Assembly (NCBI GenBank): GCA_029844215.1 | Contig: CM056733.1 | Span: 13,079,501 to 13,143,500 of the forward strand | Direction: 5' to 3' | Length of the DNA: 64,000 nucleotides | DNA from: Przewalskia tangutica | Taxonomy: Eukaryota; Streptophyta; Magnoliopsida; Solanales; Solanaceae | In this document: positions 35,201-46,599 of the stretch, piece after piece | Layout of the letters: each line of letters starts with the position of its first letter | Numbering within the stretch: position 1 is the first letter of the stretch | The notes under the pieces: model-generated | Told to the model about the DNA's origin: nothing | What the model saw: only the letters and a program-made list of their open reading frames with translations | Databases searched by the model: none | Made by a program: the position numbers and the translations under genes

Positions 35201-35582
35201 TCTCTCTTTCCTAAACTTGGAGGACAAGACTTGCGTGTTCTGCAAGCGTGTCAATGAGACAAGGGCTCATCTCTTCTTTTCTTGTCCCTTCACTCACAAG
35301 ATTTGGAAGCACATAAAAGAATGGTTGGGAATTAGAAGAGAAATGACAACAATTGAAAGCGCACTCAAGTGGATCAAGAAAGAGCATCGAGGGACTGACA
35401 TTCGATCCAAAGTCATCCTACTTGACTTTTGCATAGTGGTATATGAGATTTGGAGAACAAAAAATGAATTACTATTTGCGGGCACTACCTTAACAATAGA
35501 TGAGGTTGTGGCAAAAGTCAAAACAACAACCTATAGAGTTCTTTATGATTTAATCCCCTCTTGTAACGTCACCTCTGAGTGA
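32224..35582 (+). pseudogene. LINE ORF2: EEP endonuclease, reverse transcriptase, zf-RVT (copy 2)
   Basis: This is the replication protein of a plant L1: it nicks target DNA and primes reverse transcription there. The ATG at 32224 overlaps the ORF1 stop. EEP motifs are KILCWNVRG, ETKFTRT, IIGDFNTY, DRVLMNQHW and SDHCPM. After an alpha-helical linker comes RT: FRPIGLTNVVYKIITKILANR, DLRKAFDTVSW, RGLRQGDPMSP and the catalytic FADD at 34293-34304. A C-terminal zf-RVT segment (CVFCKRVNETRAHLFFSCPF) ends at 35582. Lesions are a frameshift near 32350, one near 33490 and an in-frame TGA at 34845-34847. It is the most complete LINE protein here. Confidence 0.9.
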
Positions 35583-35704
35583 ACGCCCCTTCTCTCCTTC
35601 ATTTCTTGCTTTATGTTACATTGAGGATTGAGAACCCTCAATGATTGATTGTAGTTCCAAGTTTCTTTCTTAGTAATAATATGTTCATTTACCCAGAAAA
35701 AAAA
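35583..35704 (+). other. LINE 3' untranslated region and short A tail
   Basis: About 110 bp follows the ORF2 stop and ends CCCAG plus eight or so A residues. It is followed by the target duplication copy ending at 35716. Confidence 0.85.
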
Positions 35705-35716
35705 CAACGTCAAGTA
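35701..35716 (+). repeat. LINE target-site duplication, right copy
   Basis: AAAACAACGTCAAGTA pairs with 8397-8412. Sequence after it continues LTR E. Confidence 0.9.
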
Positions 35717-37701
35717 TACTTTTAAAACCCAAGTAACTCACTTTTTTAAGAACAAGGCACTCACACCTTTTAAAATCAAGCCACTTATATTTTTCTAATC
35801 AAGACAAGTTAAAAACAAGTTACTTACAACCAAGTAACCTATACTCTTTTCAAAACAAGTAACCTATACTCTTTAAATCAAGTTACTTCTCCTTTTTTAA
35901 AGTCAAGTAACAATATACTTTTCAAAATAGTTTAAGCTTCATAACTTCAAATTTTCAAGTCTCTTCTTATCTTTAGAAATCAAGACCTTACATCAAGTCT
36001 CATAATCTTTAAATCAAATCTCGTAACTTTGAAAACCATGTCTCATAACTTTTTTAAAACTATCAAGTTACCATTTTAAATCCAATAATAAAACCATTCT
36101 TTCGTTTTCATAAAGTCGTTATAACTAACTTCCCATAAAGCTATTATAACACTTTACGTTTTAAACCAACCAAGGACCACTACTCTCATTTCCGAAATCA
36201 AGATAACTTTATTCTTTTTAAAGACCAAGTACCCATTTCTCACGAATGAGGTTTCACAACTTTTTAACACAATTCAAGTCCTTAACATTTCATATCAAGT
36301 CACTTAACTTTAGAATCAAGTCAAGGATACAAAAAGGAAATCAAACTCCTTTAACACACGTGCGTCTACCGCACTATACATTTCACAAATAATCATGCTC
36401 AAGAGAATAGGAAGAATCACATACCTCTTCGGCTTAAATCCACTAGCCAATTCGAGTATGCCGCACGTAGAATATCCACCTATAACAACCAAACACATCT
36501 ATCAACGTATAGATCTCTTCGTAGAACATTTCTAAGTATAAGGTTCTTTATCCTACGAAAAATTGGGCAGCACTTCCCCTGTATTTACTTACCTCCTACC
36601 TTCTCAAGGCCCGATATCAATAGCCAACATGCCATATTTAAGGCGCAGTAATACAACAACTCAAAGGGGATTACACGTCTAACTGGACGTGTAAAATTCT
36701 GCCCCACAATATACTAAACAGTCCATTTCTTTTCAATCTTCTATCCACATATCATATACTCAATTATAAACTACTACAATATGTAATCTCCAATTACAAT
36801 AGAAGGACAAAGATCATTACCTCGATAAGCCCAAAATTATCCAAGATCTATAAGTCGATCCTTAGCAACGTTTAGCTCATATTCCTTATGTTCCAATCCA
36901 CTCTAAGCAACCCTTAGAAGTTCCTAACCAACTCCTCTTAACACTTCAAACAAAAATATGAAGATCACCCTAGGGTTTCATTTTGCGACAATTGGAAAAA
37001 CGTAGTATTCCCTAGATCTTTGTGTTGGGATAACTTTAGAACACTACTAGGGACACTTGGCTAAGGTATTTGGGTTTAAACAACAACAATTGAAGAATTG
37101 CTCTTCACAAAGTGGGGGGGGGGTGCCGAGAGCACTAACAAAGGAAGGGTATTTTTGTGTTTTGGAAATCCTTAAGTGTTGATGAAGTCTTGCAATGCCA
37201 AGGGGTGTATTTATATGACAATCAAAGGCTAGGATGCAAGCAAGTGTGTGGTGAGATTGGGGAACAAGTGTGTGCCCACAAGCCACTTGTCCAAACAAGA
37301 CAAACTTGAGACAAGTGACTAGCCACATGTCACACCAATTCGGCCACATGCCACCTAAGGGGGTGACACGTGTCGCCCTCCAATTCGTCAAAATATTTCA
37401 TCTCTCGAAAATATCCATAATGGCCAAAATCTCGAAAATAATGTGGGCCCCACAAAACCGTAAATTTCTCCCGTGGGCCCCACGTGACCAATTTCCGAAA
37501 AATAAAATCCATAATTTTATTATAATCCAAGAAGCCCAGATACCAAAATTGAGAATCCAATTCCCAATAATAAACTTTTTTCCTTCACGAGGTTCGGAAT
37601 ATTTTCCGTCAAAAATTCAAAATTTTCTTCCTTTCGTACTTAGTGTTATATTCTCGTACATACGTCCACACATACATACTCTGGAACTACGGGGTGTAAC
37701 A
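35717..37701 (-). repeat. LTR E, 5' part (after LINE insertion)
   Basis: This continues LTR E to its 5' end CGGGGTGTAACA at 37701. It contains the central inverted repeat (36118-36150), the conserved CGTCTACCGCACTA block (about 36360), a donor-like site at 36819-36820, TATA on the minus strand at 37208-37215 and the palindrome with a CACGTG core at 37358-37382. Confidence 0.9.
37208..37215 (-). promoter_or_regulatory. TATA box of LTR E
   Basis: TATAAATA on the minus strand lies 486 bp from the LTR start. It is the same core as in LTRs F, G, K and N. Confidence 0.65.
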
Positions 37702-38703
37702 TTCTTCCCCCCTTAGAAACATTCATCCCGAATGTTCCTTCTAGGTCTCCAAACACATATGCGTCGGTATAGTCTTCACTACTATACTTACAAAACCAAT
37801 TATGCCACATATGGTCATAATATAACACACGCGCAAAAACTTAAATCCAAGCCAACGAGGAATCACCTCTAACGTGCATAACATCACTATTAGCTCCCAC
37901 TCATGGTCTAAAGGATACTCTCTTCACACCTTCACTTCACAAAAAATGATCACTTCCATTCTTTTAACACATGTTCGCTTCTTTTCTTACTCGACGTACC
38001 CTTCTCGTATACCCGAACTCTTTCTAGTACACAAACCACATTTTCGTCATTGCTTCAGTTTTCAGCACCTTGGAGTTACTACCTTCAAACTTGGTCATTA
38101 CTAGCTTCAATTTCCCTTAAGGTCATCCTCGGCCTTTACGACCCGATTTTGGTCGAACGCGTCAACGAACTCATACAATGGTTACCTAGACTTGGGCCTT
38201 GCACCCTCGTGACCCTATCACCTAGCGGGACCACCTCAAATTTACCCCACTTCATTCCGAGTTGCGGGTTGACCCGCGATTGGTCCTCAACCCGACCCAT
38301 CATCGTACTAAGTCCTCATTCCTCGTCTGGAACTAATCTCACTATTCAAGTCATGAAAGCCTAGGGGTCTTCTTAGCTTAATTGCTCACCTTCATATCAC
38401 ACTACTTATGGACTTATCACACAAATATACTCCATGTATACTATGTACTCCGACAAAGATCACCCGCAAAAATCTGTTACTCAAGACGGCCTCGCATCTA
38501 AGGTCTCCACGGTTATCTATATTCTAAGGCTCACAATCTCCATGCACCCAAACCCACCTTTCCTTCGAACCAGGTGTCTTAAACACAATTTACACAATGT
38601 TATCCGAACATAACACTTAACATATATCATCTTATCACGCATACTAATCTCTAGAGGGTTAAGGATATACCTGTAACTACTGTTTCACTTTCCCTTTGTC
38701 GCT
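37702..38703 (-). other. PPT and non-coding interior of element V
   Basis: The minus-strand purine tract TTCTAAGGGGGGAAGAA abuts LTR E, preceded by ACATTCGGGATGAATGT. The remaining 0.95 kb has no pol motif. Parts clearly match the interior block of element F-G, for example the TCTAGAG region near 38650 and the ACGAACTCATACAATGGTTA region near 38165. Confidence 0.75.
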
Positions 38704-39984
38704 CTAATCATAATCCTGCCCTGCTGGGCGCATAGCTATAGAAGGCGATGAACCAACCACCGATCCCGAAAGATGTGTCTTAACATCTGCGCTACCTCTG
38801 GTTGAACAATTTCTCGCAAAATGGCCCTGCTGGCCGCAGGTAAAACAAGCTCTCTGAATACCATGACACTCCCCCGCATAGGGGTTACCACATTGGCCAC
38901 ACCGAGGTAGGGGTGGCTTCATCTGGCCAACACCCCTACTCCCCTGAAAACCTGAACTCTTGGAGCCCTGACCTGCTCCTGAATACCCTGGATGTCCTGA
39001 AGACTGTGGAGGACCACTCTGTACTGGCGGAGGCGCATAACTAGCCTGCTGATGAGGCGGTCCGCCTCGAAAGTTACCAAAGGACCCTGCTGTCTTGGCC
39101 CTCTTATGCTGATCTCGGTCATTTCGTCGACCTCTACGTTCCTCAGTCCCCTGTGCATAAGCCTGTATGCGGGCAATGTCCATGCCCGGCTGAAGAGCTA
39201 CTCCCGTACAACCCTCTGCTAGATAATCATCAAGTCCCGTGACGTATCGGTGCACTCTATCCTCCATGTCTGCCACAAGAGTGGGGGCATACCGAGCTAA
39301 TGAGTCGAACTCTATGTTGTACTCTCGAACCGTCCGCCCATTCTGTCTCAACATCAAGAACCTATCCACCCGGGCTCTCCTCATCTGTGGAGGCAAGAAG
39401 TGGTTAAGAAATGCCTCCGAGAACTCGTCCCAGCCAGCTGGAAGCGCATGCTCCCCCCGGGACAGTTCCCATGAATCATACCAGTTGACTGCGATATCAC
39501 GCAGCCGATGTGAACCCAATACCACTGACTCTGCCTCTGAGGCCTTGACCACCTTCATGATCCGCTGCAACTGTTGAATAAACTCCTGAGGATCTTCCTC
39601 AGTTCTCGATCCATAGAACTCTGGTGGACTGCAACTCAAGAAGTCCCGAAGCCTCAAACTATCGGCTCTGGGGTGCGCCACCGGTACTACCGGCTCCCGT
39701 CTGTCCTCATGCCTCGCCACAATCCTAGCTAGTAACTGGGTTATCTCCTTGTAACCCATATCCTATGTTCCTGGCCGTGGGACTGAAGGCTCAGGTACCG
39801 TGGCCTCAGTAGAGACCGCTGCTGCTCTAAACTCTCATGGGGCTGGCGGCGTCGTAGAACTCGCCGTCTGAAGCACTACCTCAGGTAATGACTGGGCCTG
39901 TGCCCTCGTAACCCTCTGTGTTCTACTAGCAGCTCCCTCTGCTGCCTTGCCCTTCTGGGCCCTGGTTGCCTTGCGTGGAGGCAT
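38704..39984 (-). pseudogene. gag polyprotein (element V), two nonsense codons
   Basis: Gag is the structural protein that packages element RNA. The ATG at 39984 (MPPRKATRAQKGKAA) opens a basic N-terminus rich in Ala/Thr. In-frame TGA (39835-39837) and TAG (39763-39765) follow, then 351 open residues from 39759: MGYKEITQLLARIVA, DFLSCSPPEFYGS, the capsid (EEDPQEFIQQLQRIMKV, FLNHFLPPQMRRARVDRFL, EYNIEFDSLARYAPTLVA), a Gly/Ser/Pro-rich linker, a CGQCG half-knuckle and the CCHC knuckle CFTCGQQGHFARNC. It ends QDYD-stop with no protease fused. The stops look like CGA to TGA and CAG to TAG. It is the best-preserved Gag here. Confidence 0.9.
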
Positions 39985-40174
39985 AACTGGTATAAAAGAA
40001 TACGTCAGAGGGAGTCCAACTCATAACACATCTCTATCGCACGATCTCAGAGTGAGAAGAATATAAACCAATCCTAAATATCTTGTAGCCTCCTGATTAT
40101 AGGTGTGGTGCACAACACGCCGATTATCAAGACTCTACTAGATACGGTCTGTAGACATTTTCCGAGGATTAACT

Positions 40175-40186
40175 GCTCTGATACCA
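40175..40186 (-). other. Primer-binding site of element V (initiator tRNA-Met)
   Basis: The minus strand reads TGGTATCAGAGC, four bases from LTR H. It is the canonical site for the 3' end of initiator tRNA-Met. Confidence 0.9.
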
Positions 40187-40190
40187 CTTT

Positions 40191-40440
40191 TGTCACGACC
40201 CGACCTCGGGCCCGCGACTGGTGCCTTACCCCGGGCACCCTAGTGATAATACATCAGAGAAAATCAGCAGAAATAAAAACTCATAGATATGAAACAATAT
40301 AAAATAAGCAGGCAAAGCAACCAAAACGGTCACCTTTCTGCATATATAACAAAACCTGAACAGTTACATCCTTTACAAGCCCAACTCACAACAGTACTAC
40401 AGACCTCTAAGAGTTTTTATAACAACTATGACGGGACAGG
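40191..40440 (-). repeat. LTR H, 3' end of the 5' LTR of element V
   Basis: 250 bp nearly identical to the matching end of LTR E (6849-7090). It is cut off at GACGGGACAGG, exactly where Athila begins. Confidence 0.9.
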
Positions 40441-41665
40441 TGATCAGTGTATTTTATATACACCTTTTGAGTCATTTTTAGTTAGTCTTTTGTCCAATTT
40501 TGTACAAATATGTGTCGTCTTAGGATAGATTTTCTTTCTTTTGAGTCATATTGGTTTAAAGTGGCTCATTGGCGGAAAAGAAGCAAAAAGAGGGCAGAAA
40601 CAGAGGTTCCAGAGCTCGAAAAGCGAGAAAGTTGGCGAACCGGGCACGAGCAGGCAGCGGCGCGGCCTCAGACAGCAGTCGAGGCCGCGCGCCAATATAC
40701 TGAGAGTTGCAGAGTTCGGCCGCGCGCCTGAGCAGGCGCCGAGGCGGAAAAATCAGCTATTTCGAATGCCAATGGGCCAAGGCCTGAAGGAAAACCTGCA
40801 TCACGTTTTGGGGACTATAAAAAGAGGACTCTATGTCAGATTTAAGGGTTCCTCTTCTTGCCAAATCACACAACTTTTGGAGATCAAGATTGGAGACTTT
40901 TTCTTAGTAATTTCTTGTTCTTGTTTTACTTTCTTTACAGTTTATGTTGCATATTAATTTAGTTCTTGTCATGTCTATGGCTAGGTACTAAATCAATCTA
41001 GGGCTTTCCATGTCAATTCACTTGAAACTTATCTTTATGAATTAATGGATGTTTTTGGTTCTTCTTCTTGTTGTTGAGATTTATTCAATATTTGTTTTGA
41101 TTGCTTGGTAATTACTTAATCACTAATTATCATAATCCTTATGATTTCTAACCGAAAGCCGAAAGGGGAGGTTGTGAATATGCTGTAGTTGGATAAACAT
41201 AGGTTAAATCGTGGACGAAAGTACCCCGATACTTGTGTAGTATTAATAGGTTATTGGTCTTAATCCTCCTTTATAGTCAATCTTATCCCCGAAAGGTAGA
41301 AAGGTTCTATATTGGGGTTGAGTGTTTATATAACCTTAACAAGAGTATAAAACGGCTTAGTTAACCTGCTATCTCAAAATAGAAGAAGAATCATAATTAA
41401 TTGCATTAACAAGTAAGATAAGCGGATAGTTGAGGAGATTTGGAAGCCCTATTCCACCATTACTGAAGTAAAACAACGTAGTTTAATTAGCTTTCATAAT
41501 TATAGTCATAAACAACATATCAATCATCGGTTACCAAATAGATAACATAGAATGAAATTTGAGCATTGAACACTAATCCCTGAGGACGATAACTCGGTCT
41601 TCTAAGACTATATTACTTGACACGACACGTGCACTTGCGTAAGTGTGTGCATAAATCGCGCATCA
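40441..41665 (+). repeat. 5' LTR of the Athila element (about 1.2 kb)
   Basis: It begins TGATCAGTG and ends GCGCATCA just before the PBS. TATAAAAA at 40816 is the likely promoter, followed by AGAGGACTC. It is unrelated in sequence to the 3-kb LTRs around it. Confidence 0.85.
40816..40823 (+). promoter_or_regulatory. TATA box of the Athila LTR
   Basis: TATAAAAA after GGGGAC lies about 375 bp into the LTR. Confidence 0.65.
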
Positions 41666-41671
41666 AGTTTT

Positions 41672-41689
41672 TGGCGCCGTTGTCGGGGA
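41672..41689 (+). other. Primer-binding site, tRNA-Asp
   Basis: TGGCGCCGTTGTCGGGGA differs at one position from the complement of the plant tRNA-Asp 3' end. This primer is typical of Athila/Tat elements. Confidence 0.9.
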
Positions 41690-41842
41690 TTGGCGTAGTT
41701 CAATATCATTTTATCTATTCTTAATTTCTAATTTGGTTTTTATTTTTTGTTTGTATTTATTACAATTTTTTATTTATTTTGTGAAAACCAGTGCGCCGTG
41801 ATTCGTTTGTTGGTTTTGATTCATCTCAGGGATCCTGAAGAC

Positions 41843-43191
41843 ATGGATTACTACTATCAACAAGGTAATCCTCTAGCCCCACAAGAAGAGCAGGATGGGT
41901 TACGAGCAGCCATACTCAGGTTGACTAGGCGCCAAACTCAGTTCATGGATGAAACGAGAGTGTCCTTGAAGAATTTAGAAACGCAAATAGGACAACTCGC
42001 GGGCATGCTGTGCAGCGGAATGCAAGAAAAACACTCTGCACATATTGGAGGAAATATAAAAGAGCAATGTCAGGCGATTGACCTGAAAAATGTCGAATCA
42101 GTGGAAAGAAGCGAAAATTACGCGCTGCAGCGGCGCCAAGATTCAGGGGACAAGCAGAACTTTAGCGCCACGGCGCGAGTGGCCGCGCGCCCGTGAGCCC
42201 GTGGCTGAAATAAGGGTGAAAGCTGTTGTGAACGCACCCCAGGTGAAGATACCGTACCCCCAGAGGCTAAAAACATGTGCTCTTGACAAACAATTCTCTA
42301 AATTTGCGGAAATTCTCAAACAATTACAACTCAATATCCCGTTTGCTGAAGCACTAGAGCAGATACCAAGCTATGTAAAGTTCATGAAGGACATTCTTAG
42401 CAAAAATAGGAGGATAGAAGACTACGAAACAGTGGTGTTGACTGAAGAAAGCAGTGCCATCCTACAGAGAAAACTACCTCAGAAATTAAAAGATCCTGGG
42501 AGCTTCACCATCCCATGCACTATTCGAAAGTTTGAATGTCAGAAGGCGTTGTGCGATCTGGGGGCAGGCATAAATTTGATGCCCTACCTAGTTTTTTGCA
42601 AACTTGGAATGGGAGAAGTCAAACCTACAAACATCACTTTGCAGTTAGCTGACCGCTCCATAGTCCACCCTAGAGGAGTCATCGAGGATGTGTTGGTAAA
42701 GGTGGACAAGTTCATCTTTCCCGCTGATTTCGTCATCTTAAACATACGAGATAACGACATAATCCCCATCATACTTGGCAGACCCTTCCTAGCCACATGA
42801 CAGGCTCTCATCGATGTTCATAAAGGGGAGCTGAAACTTCGGGTGGAAGAAGAAGATGTGATTTTGAATGTTTTTCGGACAACAACCTTCCCAGATGCAA
42901 GTGATAACTGTTCGACCATTGACATAATCGAAGATGCAGTGTCAGACAAAGGGTTCATAAATGATGATACGCTTGAAGAATTACTGACCAGATGGGATGA
43001 TAGTAGTGGAAACGACCCAAGGCTGATGGAGTATGCAAATTGGATGAATTCTTATGAGAAATGTGATAAGAAGAGATATGAAGAGCTTGGGCACATGCCA
43101 GAGAGATCAGTACCATCCACAGAAAAGGCTCCAGAGTTAGAGTTAAAAATTCTACCCAATCATTTACAGTACCAATATCTTGGTGAAGATC
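41843..43191 (+). pseudogene. Athila gag-protease, gag core deleted
   Basis: The ATG at 41843 gives MDYYYQQGNPLAPQ, then jumps within about 15 residues to the late-gag motif TQFMDETRVSLKNLETQIGQLA. The roughly 400-residue capsid core normal for Athila is absent. A frameshift near 42100-42190 leads to a second frame with KTCALDKQFSKFAEILKQL and the protease region: FTIPCTI, ALCDLGAGINLMP (the active-site Asp in CDLGA), GVIEDVLVKVDKFIFPADFV and IILGRPFLAT. A TGA at 42798 replaces the expected glycine codon, after which ALIDVHKGELKLRV continues. The frame ends where LTR I is inserted. Confidence 0.88.
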
Positions 43192-43789
43192 TGTCACGCC
43201 CCGAACCCCGGGCCCGTGACTGGTGCCCTACCTGGGCACCCTTCTACCTGACTGACACAAGTAAATCGCGGAACTTAAATAACACCTCATTTTTTAAAAA
43301 AAAAACCAACGTACGTGTAAGGGCAAAGCCGACAAGGCTGCCATATAAAATACATAATCAAAAGACACTACACAGTACATGAGTCCAATCTCACATATGA
43401 ATACAGACCTCTAAGAGTTTTACTGAACTATGACGGGACAAGGCCCCGCCGTACCCATAATCAGACAAAAGCCTGCATCAAGGATCTATACCAAAAGATA
43501 AACTCACGAGGATGGAGCTATCCAAAACTCGGCAGGTCCTTCACGCAGATCACCAAATCGCGTATCTAAACTCATGCAGATGAACGCACCTCGGGCGAGG
43601 TCGACAAGAATATACCAAGTATGTGAAACAGTAAATACTGTAATGAAATCATAACAATCTAACAAAACAGGAGACATATATGATAGCCAACCTACAGTAC
43701 ATAATACATAAGCAGTCATATCAAGTCAGGGACGCATGCCCTCAAAGTCATTACTCAAATATAACCATGGGGCTCACGCCCATAATATC
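43192..43789 (-). repeat. LTR I, 3' part, inserted in Athila
   Basis: It starts TGTCACGCCCCGAACCCCGG, followed by GTGACTGGTGCCCTACC, the minus-strand 3' end of the chromovirus LTR superfamily. A weakened hairpin block lies at about 43430-43600. It is cut at 43790 by LTR J. AGATC (43187-43191) is the expected half target duplication. Confidence 0.85.
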
Positions 43790-46599
43790 TGTCACGACCC
43801 GACTGGTCGCGATCGTACCTACCGGTACCATCAGTATACATCGTCGAGAATAGCAGCGGAACATACATAACACATAACTTATAAAAAGGTAAACATCACT
43901 GGCCAGCCGATAAGGCTGCCTTCCATAAAAACATACTTAATCAAAAGTATAACAGTACAACTAGCTCTTACAGCCCAACACACATACGTGACCACAGACC
44001 TCTAAGGATAACAACTGTGGCGGGACAGGGCCCCGCCATACCCCTGAATATACACAATGTCCATAATATCAGGAAAAAACCGTACCAACAAAACAAGCTT
44101 CCGGAGGAGTGGAGCTTCTGACACCGGAACATTGATCCTAAGAACGAGGATCCACCACCTGCTTACCCTTACCTGCGGCATGAACACAGCCCCCGAGGAA
44201 GGGGGTCAGTACACGATATGTACCAAGTATGTAAAACTGGAAAATACTGTAGTAATAATATCATAAGCTTAAAAGTAAGCTGGAGTCATGGAAGACAATC
44301 AAATTACCTTTTACTGTGCCTTACTAACAATGAGAGTGACAAGTATATATATATAATACTGCATAAAAATAGGAGGCTCATGATCAAAACAGGGTACCTC
44401 GCCCGTAGTATCAATAAGCACCCCTACTCCTGGGACTATTTCACCCGCATAGGTCCTGTGGACCCGCATGAGGTATTCCTCGCATAGGATGTACCCGCCC
44501 GCATGAGACTATTTCACCCGCATAAGCCCAGAAGGACTCACATGAGGTATTCCTCGCATCATGGGTAGCAAATCCACGGAACAGGTGGTATAACGATCTT
44601 GGGGATTTACCCCTCAGATATACTCTTACCCTGAAGCAGATGGTATAACGATCTTGGGGATTTACCCCTTAGATATACTCTTACATTGGAGCAGATGGTA
44701 TAACGATCTTGGGGATTTACCCCTCAGATATACTCTTACACTGGAGAAGGTGGTATGACGATCTTGGGGATTGCCCCTCATTCATACTCTTACCCTGGAG
44801 AAGGTGGTATAACGATCTTGGGGCTTGCCCCTCAGATATACTCTTACCCTAGCTCAATCGGTCATCATATCATAATCATAAATAAGTTAAGAAAGCTTAT
44901 AACTTATTATTAGTCTTGTTCATATACCCTCTCATTTTAGTTTACTCAAGGCACTAACATATTTAATAAAAGAAAATCCGGGAATTTAACCCCAAAGTAC
45001 CACATACTTATGTTCTTTAAAAATGACTCTTTTTCATATAAAACCTTTGGGCAATTGATGCCTTAAAATCAATTTGCCTTTCATAAATCAAGTCACTTGT
45101 CCTTACTTATCTTGCTTAGAGTAAATCTCTTCTTATTAACCTTTTATAAAGCTAATAAACCAACTTCCCATAAAGTGGTTATATTAACCCTATACTTTAG
45201 TAAAAATTATACTTTTCCCCTAACCAAGGGACTTATACTTCTTAAAACGAAACAAGTCTTTATATACTTAAAACAAGTAAGAAATACCAAATCTTGTACG
45301 TCTACCGTACTACATAGATACAACTACTCATGCTCAAGAGATAGGAAAGCTCCACATACCTCTTCGGTCAATCCACTTGCTAAGCCCAAACTACCGCAAG
45401 TAATATGTCAACCTATAATAACCATGATACGTTTATTAACCTCTAATTTCAATGTAGAAATAATCTAAGTTCAAAGCCACTAAATTCTATGGAAAATTGG
45501 GCAGCATTTCCTTTGTTTCTACACACTTTGCCACCTTTCTCAAGGCCGAATTCAACATCCAAACGCCACATTTAAGGCCCAACAATCCAAACATTTCAAA
45601 GGGGATTACACACCTAAACTTGGGTGTGTAAAATTCTGCCCCATAAGGTACAACAATTCACTTCACAATTCTAAAGTAGTTTGTAGGCTACAACATGCTC
45701 ATACTATCTCCTTAACCAATCTTTTCATATCCAAACCACTTTTCTTACATGCAATGAATCTAAGAGCATTATTTACTACAACAAGTTCCTTCTTCTTCAC
45801 ATGCAACACAAATAACTAGCTACAAGAGAAGAATTGTTACCTTAAAGCTTTAGCCAAAATTATTCCAACAACCTTGCTAGCCTCCTTTCCAAGAACACCA
45901 CCACAATAACTCCTACAAGCTAGCCACAAGCTTCCTTCTTGTCCTTAACTTTTCAGATTTTTCTTAGGCTTTGAATTCCTCTTGGAATTTTAGAGAGAAG
46001 TGAGAGCTTTAACTTAGAGAGAGAGGGGGATTTGAAAGATGACCAAGTCTTCAAGACTTGGTCAATATAAGACATGCAAGAATTCAGATGGGGGGACACT
46101 TGTCCTCCGCCCATGACCTCTTTTAAAACAAAACAGTGCAGAAATCCCCACTCAACTTCGCAGAACCCGCCTCGGCGCCGCGGCGCTGAAACTTCAGCCG
46201 CCTCTCAGGACTTTCCGGTGCCGCGACCCTGCTTCCCGGCGCCGCGGCGCTGCAACTTCAGCGACCCCTCAGAATATCCGGCGCCGCGTCGCATCCGCGC
46301 GCGCTGCCGCTTCGTCTCGAAACGCATTTTTGTCCGTCTGCGCACTGAACTTGTAACTCCCATAACTTTCTACTCCGACGTCCTATCGACGAACGGTTGG
46401 TTGAGTTGGAAACTAGACTTAACGAACTACGCCCTAGGCCTTTGAAACACTTAGGAACTCTCAATGTACCGGGTCATAACCCGCCTCAAAGTTGACTAAA
46501 ATCCGTCCGAACAATCCGTCAACTTATTTTTCGAAAATTTTAAGTCTTACTCCCTTTCGCACGCTCTCACACGCATGGCCAGAACTACGGGGTATAACA
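43790..46599 (-). repeat. LTR J, 3' LTR of element IV (2810 bp)
   Basis: The left edge TGTCACGACCCGACTGG is its 3' end and the right edge CGGGGTATAACA its 5' end. Inside are the hairpin block (about 44030-44210), two 'CGCATGAGGTATTCCTCGCAT' subrepeats (44440-44565), a 55-bp array (44586-44859), a donor-like site at 45839-45840 and a reduced palindrome GGACACTTGTCC near 46093. No strong TATA box is seen. Confidence 0.9.
44586..44859 (-). repeat. 55-bp minisatellite in LTR J, five units
   Basis: Units start at 44586, 44641, 44696, 44751 and 44805 with TGGTAT(A/G)ACGATCTTGGGG and continue TTACCCCT, CAGATATACTCTTAC. The same array is in LTR L. Confidence 0.92.

Larger units (their letters stand above)
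8413..35700 (+). mobile_element. L1-type LINE, partly duplicated and carrying two LTR elements
   Basis: The 5' end is at 8413 and the 3' A-rich tail at 35694-35704, with a 16-bp target duplication outside. The sequence from 8991 to 19877 (minus the insertion at 10855-18905) reappears as 30112-32918. This is therefore one LINE insertion with an internal tandem duplication, not two independent insertions. The intact progenitor would be about 6 kb. Confidence 0.85.
6849..40440 (-). mobile_element. Gag-only LTR retrotransposon V (LTR E - gag - LTR H), with nested insertions
   Basis: On the minus strand: 5' LTR H (from 40440 down to 40191, truncated by Athila), PBS at 40175-40186, gag at 39984-38704, non-coding internal DNA, PPT at about 37702-37720 and 3' LTR E (37701 down to 6849, split by the LINE). 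LTR ends E and H are nearly identical; E lacks about 11 bp and has one small replacement. No protease, RT or integrase is present in the 2.5-kb interior. This fits the plant TR-GAG class, which must borrow Pol. Confidence 0.85.
40441..43191 (+). mobile_element. Athila-type Ty3/gypsy element, 5' part
   Basis: The LTR (TGATCAG ... CATCA), tRNA-Asp PBS, deleted gag and a protease region with the Athila signature are present. It is interrupted at 43192 by LTR I; RT, integrase and the 3' LTR are not in the window. It sits in LTR H of element V, with ACAGG (40436-40440) as the expected half of a target duplication. Confidence 0.88.

Noticed and set aside
8413..35700. Two independent LINE insertions
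   Set aside because: Only one 5' end, one 3' tail and one target duplication exist. Copy 2 has no 5' end of its own and shares internal stops with copy 1.
44586..44859. Regularly spaced repeats that might suggest a CRISPR array
   Set aside because: Units are head-to-tail without unique spacers, lie inside an LTR and are duplicated in LTR L. The context is a plant genome with no cas genes.
46074..46445. 123-residue Cys/Pro/Arg-rich frame in LTR J
   Set aside because: It lies across the LTR promoter region, has no homologous frame in the sister LTRs and shows no domain.
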